Shown piece by piece: positions 32,600 to 44,349 of a stretch of DNA of 64,000 nucleotides. The notes below the pieces were generated by a model. The model did not search any database and was not told the origin of the DNA. It saw only the letters and a program-made list of their open reading frames with translations. The stretch comes from Taudactylus pleione (lineage: Eukaryota; Chordata; Amphibia; Anura; Myobatrachidae), in NCBI GenBank assembly GCA_031769625.1, contig JAUIMM010000124.1:11745001-11809000 (forward strand). The letters run 5' to 3'. Made by a program: the position numbers and the translations under genes. How positions within the stretch are numbered: position 1 is the stretch's first letter; every line of letters begins with the position of its first letter.

Positions 32600-34010
32600 T
32601 TATCACTTCAAAATGCATATAAAGTCTTAAGACTGAAAGAGCCATACAGTTGTGTTATATGAGGCATGCTAGTGCCATCTTGTGGCCAGTCTTGGAAAGT
32701 GAAAATAAGTTATGGATGATGTTATCATTTATTAAAATAACATAAAATTGCTTGCAGAAAATATATTTTTGCTCAGGTAAAGTTATCTATTTTGAAAATT
32801 ATACCCAATGCTGCACAATAAATTGGTTCCAAAGTGGGCACATGCAAGGGTTTTGCTAATAATAGAATAATATTTTTATTTTATAATATTTTATAATAAG
32901 ACATTAGTACTGATCCAGGATGGACGCAGTTAGAACCACTGCTGCACAGTTTTGTAACCACCATACTTTGTACTGGATTTGTACTTATTTGCTATACTAG
33001 TGGCAGGGACTTTTTGTAACTGGAGGGTGCTCAAGTCCAGGTGTCTGTGGGTTTCTGCCACCTGAATTAACAGGCATGGTGCCTGCACAAAACTATCCAG
33101 TGTACTGGCACAGTGCAATGTTACTTTTTGAAATATTGCACCATATGTCTTGTGACTACATCAGAAATCTGGAAATTACCAGCATAATGGTACCGACAAC
33201 TGGCAGGATGGGAAGGAGGTGAGTAAATGCAATGGGCAATGGTTGTGTTGTGTGGGGCACCCTTGACCTGGGGCCAGTGTGCACGACACACACTCTCTAC
33301 TCATTAGATATATGCCACTGGGAACATTGGTCTATTCATGATTGATGCACTAGCTATGCAAACATGTCTACTTGTACTTTTATGGAAAGGTGTCTTCCTC
33401 AAATTAGTATACTTATAAATGATTGATTCTCAATTAACACTTTAATCACTGGTGTATTTTGCCATTTTGCAATCTGACATATTTTAGTACTTTTGTTGTG
33501 AACTGGTTAAATACATTGTATTTATTTCTTGTCAATGTATCATAGTGAATATTATATTACTTTTTGTTACAGTTTAAACTTTTATTTGTAGAATTTTTTA
33601 TATAAGCAATTTTTGGGGTTATAACTCTGAAGTAGATTTCAAAGTTTATCTATACAATAAGCGAGAAAGCGTGTCTGCTTGTCTGTCTGTTTGTCCTTTA
33701 TGCACGGCCAGAATTTTGGACCAACCTCTACCAAATTTATCATGGTGGTGTAGTTTGACCAGGATTAGGTTTTTGCCTAGATTTAAACTTAGTCAGGGTC
33801 ACACACTGTTACACAATCCCTAATAATTGGGACACTCTTAAATTACACATGTTCCGGGCTGGCTCTAGTGGAAATTGGCAGTCTGAAAGCTTTTTTTAAC
33901 CTCACAGTCTGAGTAAGTGTCAAACTTTATGACTCATGCAAGTTCATATTAAATCCAGAGTTAGTCCTTTTTAAAGTGACCATATATATTAGACAGCCCT
34001 CTGTGTTTGC
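32600..34010. other. AT-rich sequence without identified gene
   Basis: No coding, RNA or terminal-repeat structure stands out. A block at 33660-33740 (AGCGTGTCTGCTTGTCTGTCTGTTTGTCC followed by CGGCCAGAATTTTGGACC) looks like the end of a dispersed repeat, and a reversed GACAGACAGACAGATG motif occurs near 40900. Confidence 0.5.
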
Positions 34011-34016
34011 ATGCAA

Positions 34017-35240
34017 GGGCGTAACTAGAACTTTGTGGGCCACATAGCAAGATCTTAAAAGGTAAAAATAACACATATATTTTCCCCAACACAAAGCCAA
34101 TTCATGTTATGCCACACAGTAGTACCCTTTATATACATTACGCCATGCAGTAGAAGTGCCCCTTATACATTATGCCACACAGTAATGCCCCTAATAGATT
34201 ATAACAAACAGTAATGCCTAAACATAGAATTTAGAGATCACACAACCTGTAATTAGTAATACATAAGGTGTGGAGTTCCCTTAAATGTCAAAATATGACA
34301 TACGTTGTAAAGCAATATCTTTGAAATAATCCTCTCATAGGACATCGGCATAGGTACACAATAAAATAAGAGAAATCTTTACAGCAACTGTGGGATACCC
34401 ATCCATGTTATGAATGCTATAAGGATTTACTTTGTGGATTTTAACGTGTATTAAATTGTGCTTCACTATATATACATTTCTCTCTTATTTTTTTGGGTAC
34501 CTAAGCCAGTGTCCTATAGGAGGATTACTCCAAAGATATTGTTTTACAATGTGTGTCATATTTTGACTGTTGGAGAAATTTAAGGGAACTCCACCCCTTA
34601 TGTATTACTAAGCGCAGATTATGTGAGCTCTATAGTCTATGTCTTTGCTCTTATTTGTTGGTGAAGGTTTGGGGATACCTTCCATAAATATCTTTTGACC
34701 TGCTGCTGGGGTTTTTTTGCACACACATTCACTCTGTTTTTATTTCACACAGTAATGCCCTCTACAGATTATGCAACATAGTAGTAGTGCCCCATATAAC
34801 ACATTATTCCACAGAATAGTAGTGCCCCTTACACATTATGCCATACAGTAATGCCCCTTATAACATTATGCCACACAGTAATGCCCCTTACACATCATAC
34901 CCCCTAGCAACTCCCCTCTCCGTGTCCCTCCAGCAGCCAATCACCTCCCCTGTGTGCCATCAGCAGCCAGCAGGTGTGGATTTGGTGGTGCACCAGCAGG
35001 CAGCAGCAGACATGGAGAGACAGCACCAGCACCATTTGAATTTGGCGCAAGTCACATGCCAATCAGAGCTCATGGACCAGCATTCAATCAGGAGCTGGTT
35101 TGCTGCTAGTCTGCCAGCTCTGATGGTCTTGCGACCATCAGTGCTGTCTCTCTATGGCTGCCTGCTGGTGCACCAACCCAGGCCCCCCTCTGTGGCTCTG
35201 ACTGGACCGGCCCACCTTGTGTGTGCGACTGGGTGCAGGG
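34017..35240. repeat. Second copy of the 6728-7930 dispersed repeat, interrupted
   Basis: GGGCGTAACTAGAACTTTGTGGGCC, then ACAGTAATGCCCC and ACATTATGCCACACAGTAATGCCCC units (34100-34215 and 34745-34905), then a G+C-rich tail with GATGGTCTTGCGACCATCAG (35120-35140). The middle is split by a palindromic MITE. The single open frame at 34838-35257 runs through repeat sequence and is not a gene. Confidence 0.65.
34219..34645. mobile_element. Palindromic MITE inserted in the dispersed repeat
   Basis: Left arm (AGTAATACATAAGGTGTGGAGTTCCCTT, GTCAAAATATGACATACG, CAATATCTTTGAAATAATCC) and right arm (GGATTACTCCAAAGATATTG, TGTGTCATATTTTGAC, AAGGGAACTCCACCCCTTATGTATTACT) are inverted copies over ~150 bases each, around a centre near 34430. 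Continuation to ~34745 before the host repeat resumes may belong to the insertion. Confidence 0.85.
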
Positions 35241-35244
35241 GGAG

Positions 35245-36325
35245 TTATGTTAATTAATATTTAACGCTTTTCCTTGATAACATTAGAAATTCAAATTCAT
35301 GCTGCCTTAGAAACAAAAAGGTGTTTTTTTAATCCAAGTGCAGATTTTAGAGTTTATGTGACAGTATGCATTAATAAACAATTACACAACATCTTTAAGG
35401 CATAAACCACAAAACATCATAGCTTTGTTATTGCATGCTAGCAGTGCATCCTTACTTGCAAAATATGTTGCCTTGTCTTGGCAAAGCTTTTTGTCCTTAT
35501 TCATATGCATTTTATACTGAAAATTTTAATATAATTGAGACATTCACAAAAATTGTAGTAGATAAAGACAGAATAGTACTGTAGCTCCCAGATTAAACTC
35601 TGGACATATCATCATATCCCTTACTTTTTTGGCAGTGGAAACAAAGACTCTGCACCATATTATTTGTTATTGTAATTAAAACTCATGCCCCTCCTTGTAA
35701 GATGGGCAAAACTGAAGCAAAAGGTAAAGCAAAAATATATTTTTTTCTTCCTGATTTCTCTAGCTAGTAACTAACTTTCTGAGTGTGTGTCTGTGTCTAT
35801 ATGTATATTTATGAGTCTTGTGACTGCACCAATATTATTTACATAAAAAAATCCCTCTGCAAGAATACAGCAGGATAACTTTGGTGAAAGGAGACTTTGC
35901 TACTGCACAGACTGCAGACTTCCTGTTCTACATGAAGGCTTCATGCCCTGTCCTAAAATAGCCACTGATCTCACTACTGAGCATGTGCCAGGGCCATCTT
36001 GTCTTTACTGTAAGAGAGTGACATGGTGGGAGACAGAAGTCTCCTATTTTGCTGCTAAAGAGAAGCTTGCTTATTACCTACTATAAAGCAGTTCCAGCAT
36101 CCCTGCACTGCTACCCATTTGCAGCATACACCCACCAGCTAGTGAACTGTATAGAACCCTGCTCCACTCAATCTACACTCCAGTACATGCAAAAATGTAA
36201 CAGTGAGTTCCACTGTGCCTACTCTACTTCAGTAATCCAAAATCAAAGGTGAAGCAACTGGGCTGTTCATAGTTTGAGTCATCCACTGGTGTATGCCTAC
36301 ATAACACCTGCACACACATAATGTC
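35245..36325. other. No clear gene; may include a 5' LTR
   Basis: Mostly AT-rich with no family I recognise. The stretch immediately before 36326, ending in AATGTCA, precedes a copia-type primer-binding site, so some part of ~35780-36326 is probably a 5' LTR. I could not find the second LTR to define its limits. Confidence 0.35.
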
Positions 36326-36330
36326 AAACG

Positions 36331-36344
36331 GGTTATGGGCCCAG
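36331..36344 (+). other. copia-type primer-binding site
   Basis: GGTTATGGGCCCAG matches the primer-binding site I recall for copia-group retrotransposons, which prime on an internal fragment of initiator methionine tRNA. It lies ~180 bases before the first gag-like frame and just after a sequence ending in CA, the expected LTR end. Confidence 0.6.
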
Positions 36345-36918
36345 GCACACAGGTGTAAATGACCCAGGCAACCACAGACCTAGACATATAAGCTATTAGA
36401 GATGTCCAGAGCAGCACACAGATGACATTTTAAGCACATGTGTAGTGCAGACTGCATAGGAGCACATTGTTAAGACAGCACATAGAGTTTCCAGTGCAGA
36501 GTAGCAGCAGTGAAGCTGATTAAAGTACTGATGCTGCACATTCATGTCTATAAGAAGCATAAATACAGGAGCTACACCCATAAAAGGGTTTATCAAGCTG
36601 TAGAAAATTATGCTAAGGAAATGCAATTAAAGTGTGAGAGGTTGTTGAAGGTCACAGTAGAACCAGATGCAGATTCAAGCCCAGATGATATAGATGAGCC
36701 AAGTGTCAGCAAAAGATATTTGGATAGCACTGCAAGCAGTGTTTCAATATGGAGGCCTCATGAGGAGGATAAATTTAAGATGTGTATTTTATTACATGCA
36801 ATTGAATGCGTGCAGCAGTATGACTTATTACATTGATAATATGAGGTTTGTCTTTTAGCAACTATCATCCATTAGATGTAGAGATTGCTATAGCAATGCT
36901 ACAGAACTTTATGCCTAA

Positions 36919-36958
36919 GTTTGTCTCTAATGCCTTGGTTGTGGCATTAGAGACAAAC
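36919..36958. other. Perfect 16-bp hairpin inside the copia gag region
   Basis: GTTTGTCTCTAATGCC (36919-36934) and its exact reverse complement (36943-36958) enclose an 8-nt loop, TTGGTTGT. In coding terms it lies in the gag segment between the 36510 frame and the zinc knuckle. A perfect stem in an otherwise degraded element suggests a recent local event, such as template-switch copying. Confidence 0.85.
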
Positions 36959-37741
36959 ACAGTAAAGACACAGTCAGAGCAAAGTTATTACAGTTTCAAG
37001 AATATATGACCTGTGGTTTGAATACTGAGAAAACTGCATTATAAATAAAGAGCGAAATATTCAGAAAATGTAAATTCAAGTGTTACCACTGTCACAATAA
37101 AGGTTACAAAATAATTGACTAAGAGCAAAAGAATGTGAATCCTGTACAAAGCAAGGAATGTAATGGCAGTGATATGGCAGCCCAAAGTGTTACATTTAAC
37201 CATAGAAGGTATTACTGGTATATCGATTCAGGTACAACAAGGCATTTCAGCTGCAATATAGAATGGTTTACTAAGTTAATAAAATGTGATACTATCACTA
37301 TCAAAGAAACTTTTAATGAAGTCCTTCCAGTAACTAAAGTTGGTACAATTTAAGCTTTCTTAAAAATTGGGACAAGAACAAAAGTCATAGAGATTCTAAA
37401 TGTGCTTTACATACCAGAACTGGGAACAAATCTTATTGCCATCAGTGTCCTAGAACAAAGAGGACACATAGTTCACTTTGCTAAAGGAAAGTTAATTGTG
37501 AGAAACAGAAGAGGAATCATCATAGCTACTGACCCAAATTATCAGCCATTGTACATCTTTGTTAAACAACACTGTTACACAATGATTACAATTGAGTAAC
37601 AGTCATTGAAACTCTGGCACAGAAGATTTGATCACCTTGGATATGACAGCATGCAAAAGCTATAGAGCGGGTTGGTCACAGAAATGTTAGTGACTAACAC
37701 AGTGAAACCTGTATGTGACAGCTGTATTGCAGGGAAACAAA

Positions 37742-38340
37742 GGCCCTCATTCAGAGCCGTTCGCTATTTGCGGTCATTCGTTTAAAAACAAGGGGTGGCT
37801 ATTCAAATGATCCGTACGCACATTGTAGTCTGTTCACACCTCTAAGTCTGAACGAGCGAGCAAAACATACGCTCGTTTATTTGTTAAAAACGCCCCCTGG
37901 CCGCTCGCATCCTACGTCATGTCCGCTATTTATTAGATTAATCGAGTACATCGACCAGCGTATGAACTGCTCGCTATTCTTGTGGTTGGTGTTTGCTACC
38001 CCAATTTTGCGAGCAGTTCTGGCTATAAATTAACCCAGTGACGTGAACAATGACGCTGCTGTTTTAAATATACACACCCATAAAACGCCCGTTTTGACCT
38101 TTAAGCACGCCTGCGTTCGGATCTCCACTCCCCATTTTCAAGCACCTTCCCCTGTTACCACCGACATACGCCTCATTCTGTCACTCAAAATAGCAGGCAC
38201 TCGCTATATTGCGTACCAACGATTTTTGGCCGCACTGACTGGTTCGCGCATGCGTACTAAAAACCGTACGCATGCGCAGATGTGCAAACATCGCTCGGAA
38301 CGAGCGTACTGCCGCTAACGAGCGGCTCTGAATGAGGGCC
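37742..38340. mobile_element. 599-bp MITE with GGCCCTCATTCAGAGCCG termini
   Basis: Terminal inverted repeats are identical over 18 bases (37742-37759 and 38323-38340). It is flanked by AAA on each side (37739-37741, 38341-38343). Removing the element plus one AAA restores the copia reading frame across the junction between the pre-integrase motif and the integrase core, which fixes both ends exactly and shows a 3-bp target duplication. 3-bp duplications are typical of PIF/Harbinger, though that family prefers TWA; assignment is tentative. Related fragments lie at 5690-6125 and 29150-29325. No coding potential. Confidence 0.9.
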
Positions 38341-39459
38341 AAAGTTATCAGCCATTTCCAAAATCAAAAAGCAAAACTACAAAACCACTTGAAATAGTAC
38401 ATTTAGATGTGTGCGGTCCAATGGAAGTAAAGGCTGTTAGTGGATACAGATACTTTATGATGTTTATAGATGACTTCACAAGGATGATACATGTATACTT
38501 CTTCAGAGAGAAATTTGAAGTGGCGAAAAAGGTTGCAGATCACAAAAGAATTGTAGAAAATCAAACAGGTTACTGTCTCAAGATTCTGAGATCTGATAAT
38601 GGTGCAGAATATTTCAACACAGAGGTGGAATAATTCTTAAGAAAATATGGAATAGACCATCAGTTGACCATTGCCTATACTACTTAGAACAAAATGGTGT
38701 CAGTGAGCAAGCAAACCATACAATACATACATACAATAAGATGCATGTTAAAGAACGCAGGCAATTTTCATTGGAAGTCATGTCAACAGCGGTTTATCTC
38801 AAGAACCATTCTCCTACAGTTGCCCTAAAGGACATAACACCAATTGAAGCATGGCCAAAGAGAAAATAAATTAAATGTAAAACATCTCAGAACCTTTGGA
38901 AGTCTATGTGTATATACTAGAGGAGAATAGATGAAGGCTGGATTCAAAGTCAGTAAAGTGCATCCTGCTTGGCTATTGCCATGCGAGCAAAGGTAACAGG
39001 TTGTGGAATCCAAATACCAGAATGCTTATTGAGTCCAGAGATGTTATTTTTATAGAAATAACACATGCCAGCAGTTGAAGATACTGTATGTGTGAAACAG
39101 AAACTACAGTATCATCATGGAAGTTCAACCACAGCAAAGGTCTTTTGCAAGATTAAACCACCTAAGAGGTAAGATGAAGAATTTGCAAACATTGCATTCA
39201 GTGAGCCTCTAAATATATTTAAGACTGGTCTGAATGGAAGTCAGCAATAGACAAAGAGATGAAAACAAAATGTGAACTATATTATTCTTTTATGTTTTAT
39301 GTGAAACTTTGAGACTAGATATGAAATGGTGATAACTGGTGATGATTACTCTAAACAGTATAAATGACATATGAAGAATGTGAAGAATTTATGTCTGTCT
39401 GTATGTGCTAACTATTTCAAAATAAATATTCAGATCAATACCTTTAATCCAATGTCTCT

Positions 39460-39880
39460 CACTGCTCCTTATTGTTTTGTTTCTCTTGTCACCTAGTAAA
39501 AGTTATTTGTCTTCACTCTCTACACATCATTATACAGAGAAGTCTGATGGGGATTTCTTCCAAGTCAAGTAGAATAGTACACATATTACAAAGTCTGCTC
39601 TTTGTCCCTCATTCCCCTTCACCAAATGCAGGTGAGCCTGAATGTATCTACTCATGCCAAAGCACCTCTTTCCTCTCTCCACCAACTGAACCAACTGTCA
39701 CAGTCTCTCACATCTCCAGAAACTTCTGTGGAATGCACACCTCCAAGTGTATTGTGCCCCATCTCAATAGCAACCTCCCCCCTTGCTGTCATTACAGTCT
39801 GCAACACAAATTAAATTATCACTGCCAATTTGCAATAGCAATAGTAGGGGTTTACATTCTGCCCATGGTGCAATGACACC
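39460..39880. other. Unassigned C/T-rich sequence
   Basis: Open frames at 39472-39876 and 39602-39814 show Ser/Pro/Thr-rich, unrecognised peptides. No signal peptide, domain or splice context supports a gene. Confidence 0.3.
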
Positions 39881-40400
39881 TATAGGGGTTGGGTATGATA
39901 TCCTGCTGAATAGCCGCCAGGTGAATTACAGATGGTAGAAACCCGATAAGATGAAATCCTGACAGGAGAAGGTAAGTAGGCTAAACCTACCCCTGTCACC
40001 CCCTAATCCTCCTTTGGTGGTGCCTAACCCTAAAATTCCCGGGGTGGTGCAGAACTCTAAGTCTCCCTGGGGGTGCATAAACCTAACCCTCCCCGCACCC
40101 AAAACCTAACCCTCCTGGTGGGTCTAACCATAACCCCCCCTCCCCGCAGCCTAAACCTAACACTCCTGGGGGGTGCCTAAGCCTAAGTCTCCCTGGGGGT
40201 GCCTAAACCTAACCCTCACCCCCCACGGCTATTGCTGTCCTGTTCCCACTTACTTTCATTCGGGATGCCGGTTGTCGGTCTTTTGGCATCAGGCTAAAGA
40301 TAGGAGTTGGTATTTAGACGCCTATCTTTAATATCAAAATGGGATTTCGACACCGGGATTCCGACGCCCGGCATTCCGGCCATCAGTAAATTGACTACAT
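39880..40400 (+). repeat. CCTAACCCTCC-rich dispersed repeat
   Basis: An interior of CCTAAACCTAACCCTCC..GGGGGTGC units (39980-40215) is flanked by CGACACCGGGATTCCGACGCCCGGCATTCCGG (40350-40385) and TCCTGCTGAATAGCCG (39900). The same family in reverse orientation is at 62060-62560. Telomere-like strings here are part of this dispersed repeat. Confidence 0.65.
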
Positions 40401-41885
40401 CTTCACCTATAGTTCATCTTGTAGTTGTATGGGCACAACCTATTAAACAGCATTAGTATATCCTAAATTAGAGTTGTATCTTTAAGTCTGGATTGCAGCT
40501 GTCATTTTACAATGATTTTTTCCAGACCATTTCATTTGAAATTAAAGACTTATTTTTCAAATAAATGAAATAGGAATATTAAAAAAGGGAGAACTGAAAT
40601 TTTGTATCCGTAAACAGGTGCTAACATCAATTTTTTTTGAGAAACCAGATAATATGTTTAAATCTCTACATGGTATAAAATTAAGTAAATCATTGTAATA
40701 TATCTTTAATGGTTTAGGCCGTGTAAGCCAAGAAACCGCTGGGACATCCATTTTTTCATTGACTTGATTTACTAAAATCTTCACTGCTTTGCTCCCTTTT
40801 GCCATACCGGTACATTAAATTTTCATACACCTAAACCTTCCTCGACAAATGCTCTATAGAATAGGGAAAACAGCAACAAAATCCATCCAGTGGTTCTCGA
40901 GACAGACAGACAGATGCCTACCAGGGACTTTATTTTATATTATGTATAGATCAGTTAGTATGTTTCCATGGGTCCATTGCTATTTGGTTCTTAACATCTT
41001 CCTAGGACTGTACTGTACATTCAGCAGCCTATCCAAAATCATCTACTCTTTACATAAGGTAGAAAACAGTGATTATAGACCATTTATTTTTGCCTCTGGA
41101 AGAGTTAAACCCATGTGTACATGTTTCCTCATATATTCAGCTATTTGGTCCATCAGATTTCTTATTTTCTGTGTTCTTATCTATTCATTGGTTTCCTTTC
41201 ATTTGACTTCTACTGTTGCTGAAACTTCTAATTCCACTAGATATTTCTCTTATTGTTTGGAAACTGTCAAATCTTCTAATATTTTACTGGGAACCAGGAT
41301 TTAACTGGTTCTTTCTGACATTCACATCATTAACATCAGTGTTGAATACATTCTTCTACACTTTCATTACTATTGTATCATTTTAAATCTTATTTTTTAG
41401 GCCTCTTTTCTTGCTTCTTTGTCTTCTCCTGCAAAATAGAGACATCTTCTGAACCTTTTTCATCTGACCCTTCTTGAGTCTTTAGGATTATTTCCAAAAA
41501 CTTGCAAAGCACACCCTCCCTCAAATCTCTTTTTGCTCTCATGTTGGGCTATACTTTTTTCTTTGTGGGGTCCAGCTCCTCCAACAGATGTAGCAAGGGG
41601 ATCATCCTTGTTCTTCCTTGTTTCTTCTTTGTGCACAAACAAAGACCTCAAATCTCACTGCAAATAATGGTCGTCAACAGCTGTATGGTAAACAGGCTCT
41701 GGGTAATACAATACTTTTTTCCACTCAAATGTAACACCTGCTCACATGTTTCTGGAATATGGATGAGGATTTACAATAATAGGATCAATGTATTCTTCTG
41801 GTGGTGCCTCCACCCAAGTCTTTCTTCTGTTGCTTGAAATATGGAAAGTCCACCTAGGGCCAGATTGGGAAAACCTCCTAGTATC
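40400..41885. other. No identified gene; possible decayed coding remnant on minus strand
   Basis: Minus-strand frames at 41460-41840 read as plausible protein pieces (APPEEYIDPIIVNPHPYS, KEETRKNKDDPLATSVGGAG) broken by stops, but I recognise no family. The plus-strand hydrophobic frame at 40849-41304 is probably chance. Near 40880-40915 there is GTGGTTCTCGAGACAGACAGACAG, a repeat end. Confidence 0.25.
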
Positions 41886-41887
41886 TA

Positions 41888-42000
41888 GGGCAGTGATTCC
41901 CAACCTTGGTCCTCAAGGCACACTAACAGTCCTGGTTTTAGTGATATCCATGCTAAAGCACAGATGGTTAAATCATTCTGCATACGGGATAAAAGATGTA
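41888..42000. repeat. Dispersed repeat fragment (GATTCCCAACCTTGGTCCTCAAGG)
   Basis: CAGTGATTCCCAACCTTGGTCCTCAAGGCACAC..GGTTTTAGTGATATCCATGCTAAAGCACAGATGG is the kind of sequence found at the ends of common tetrapod DNA-transposon-derived repeats. Assigned by recollection only; the partner end is not visible. Confidence 0.45.
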
Positions 42001-43845
42001 GGCTTATACATGCCCCTTAAGTGATCACGACATGCCCGTGTTTTTGCCGCCACTCCCTGTTACTTCCCACATAGTGGCCTCTGTCTGTCAATCATTTGCA
42101 AATAAATCCTCATTACAACTATAGTCGCATTTGATCACAATTCATTGACGCACATAAGCATTACAGCTAAGACACATGCACAGTTGAAGATAATCGCTCA
42201 ACTTTGTAAATATTGGCATTATGTATGTATCTGAATCACAGCTTTTTTGTCATGTCCTGACATATTAGTGTTTGGGGATTGGGGATTTATTTTGTAAAAT
42301 GTGGTAGATTCTATAGGAGGATTTATGTAGACTACACAAATATATAGTTTAGTGTGGGAGGTAGAGAGCTGTGTATAATTGTAAGCCCCTTGTAAAAATT
42401 ACAAGGGAGGAAACAGGATGTGGTACTAACAATTGATGGGTCCCTGTGAAGCACCTGCAAAAATATTAAATTTAGCGAGTTTTTTAGGTCCCTTTCTACT
42501 ATGAAGCATTCTAGGTAGTTACCTATAGCACTCCTGGTTAGGGAGCAACACAAATACAGAGTAATTGAAATAATGTCACCAATTATTTAATGCTTCGTGC
42601 TGGTCACTGACTAGGAGGAATATCAGTCGGCATCTTCTTAACTGTGAAGAGCTAGGCTGCTGCACTGCAAAGTTACTAAAGGTCATGGAGAGTGGCACTG
42701 TGTTATAAAGTTACTGCTCAGAGCCACACTTGAATACTGAAGGTAGCACAAGGTTTTTTCCCACTTCAATCTCCTAAAATAAGTTGCAGCAGGCAGTGGT
42801 GGCACAATCTAGTATACCTACAGTGCTTCCTCTGACCCTGGGGTTATTGCTTTCACTATGGAGGAGTAGGGAAGAGAGTAACATACAAAGGACTCTATTT
42901 ACTACAATCCGCATAGGGAATGCAGATTGTAGTGTGATATTACTGACTGAATTCGAATCGTGAATTCAGCCAATATCACAGGAATTTGCTAAAAATCCCT
43001 TGCAGGGTATTGATTCCTAATAGTCGCTATTTAGCGCTGCAAGTCGCTTAAGAAAGAATTGCTTTCCAGCCCAATTGTGTGGTTCCAAAGCACAAAAAGT
43101 TATTTATGTAAATAGGGAAAGCTTTAACAATTAGAATAAAAAAACAATGAAAATAGTACGGCTGATACATTAGCTTTGAGCTACTGGTCCCAGTATGCAG
43201 TATTTCAATCCTGAACCTTGCGGTCACCATCACCCAAAGAAATGGAGAAATGACTACCTACTGTACCCAGCTCACAAGCCTATATTCAGTACAGATTATA
43301 GAGACAACAAAGGCACATAATAACAGATTCTCATTGGTTCTTGCTTCAGGTCACTCTGGTCATTGGTTAGTTCATATGGTGTCATTAGGGGTATGTCTCA
43401 GTTCTCCAACAGCTTCTTTGTGTAGTTTTCTTGCTGAAGAGCTAGTAAAACTGGCTACAGACACTTCATACAAAATGGTAACATGCTAACCAATAACTCC
43501 CTATGATCCATAACTAGCAGACGCATGATGTGATCTCCTTGCCGATAGAACCAGAGATCTGCGAATAAAGAGGGATTTAGTATAATACAAAACATGACCT
43601 GTCCACTGTATTCCGAAACTTAGATCTCATTTAAGTACATTTTACATCTGAATCATTATCTCACAATTCCTTAAATAACTCTGATTATTAACCGTAGTGA
43701 ATGGGAACCATTCTATACATATGCATTCGCATATGTGCGTCCATGTAATGTTCAAATGTATGGATGTGAGTACGTACGTGAGCGTCTATGTGAACGCATG
43801 TATGTTTATGTGTGTGTGTTATGTGTATCAGTGTATGTATAATGG
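42000..43845. other. AT-rich sequence without identified gene
   Basis: No recognisable coding, RNA gene or transposon ends. A short hairpin, ACTACAATCCGCAT..TGCAGATTGTAGT, lies at ~42901-42933. 43690-43850 is rich in TATGTG/TGTGTGT. Confidence 0.5.
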
Positions 43846-43849
43846 ATTT

Positions 43850-44344
43850 AATATATATATATATATATATATATAAATCCAATGATGAAAAGCACATTCA
43901 TCAAAAAGAATACTCATAGAAAAAATATAATCCTTTTAATTGTTCTGACAAATCATGTGTCTTCATCACCACCCAGTGAGAGGAATATATAAATCTGGCA
44001 CATGTTGGTAAAGTGCCAGTCAGAAAACAACACCGCAATTAGATATCATCAATGAGCATACTAGCTGATTAATCAGCTTCAAGTCCAATATATACTCATG
44101 TGGACCACATGAGTATATATTCCTCTCACTGGGTGGTGATGAAGATGCATGATTTGTCAGAACAATTAAAAGGATTATATTTTTTCAATGAGTGTTCTTT
44201 TTGATGAGTGTGCTTTCCATCATTGGATTTACATTATTGGCCGCAGGTGTACTGTGAGCCCTTGGAATGAGCATCCCGCTGATGGACATTTAATGGAGGT
44301 GTGCATTCATGTTAGTGGATATATATATATATATATATATATAT
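43850..44344. repeat. Paired TA microsatellites around a palindromic element
   Basis: TA runs at 43850-43876 and 44319-44344 bracket the 356-bp palindrome, a typical landing pattern for such elements. Confidence 0.8.
43875..44230. mobile_element. Palindromic MITE, 356 bp
   Basis: Outer arms AAATCCAATGATG.. and ..CATCATTGGATTT pair for ~115 bases each (AAGGATTATATTTTTTC, GAACAATTAAAAGG, CTCACTGGGTGGTGATGAAG on the right mirror the left). An inner stem at 44087-44121 has 17 bp and a 1-nt loop. Between is a short unpaired stretch (~44000-44086). Non-coding. Confidence 0.88.
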
Positions 44345-44349
44345 CCCTA

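Larger units (their letters stand above)
36331..39275 (+). mobile_element. Ty1/copia retrotransposon, 3'-truncated and degraded
   Basis: Order: primer-binding site, gag-like frame (36510-36836), a zinc-knuckle remnant (FKCYHCHNKGYK, ~37078-37113), aspartic protease (WYIDSGTTRHFS in 37135-37353), a conserved LYIPELGTNLIAIS segment (37402-37599), the GAG-pre-integrase motif (LWHRRFDHLGYDSMQKL, ~37610), and the integrase core (HLDVCGPM, MMFIDDFTRM, LRSDNGAEYF in 38409-38633), continuing with stops to ~39180. The last recognisable part is the lead-in to reverse transcriptase (AFSEPLNI, ~39195). RT, RNase H and the 3' LTR are absent. A 599-bp MITE interrupts it at 37742-38340. Several in-frame stops make it inactive. 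Confidence 0.85.

Noticed and set aside
34838..35257. 139-residue plus-strand gene
   Set aside because: Runs through the ACAGTAATGCCCC units and hairpin tail of a dispersed repeat found also at 6728-7930.
40849..41304. Multi-pass membrane protein (151 residues)
   Set aside because: Hydrophobicity follows from T-rich sequence; no homologous family recognised and no supporting context.
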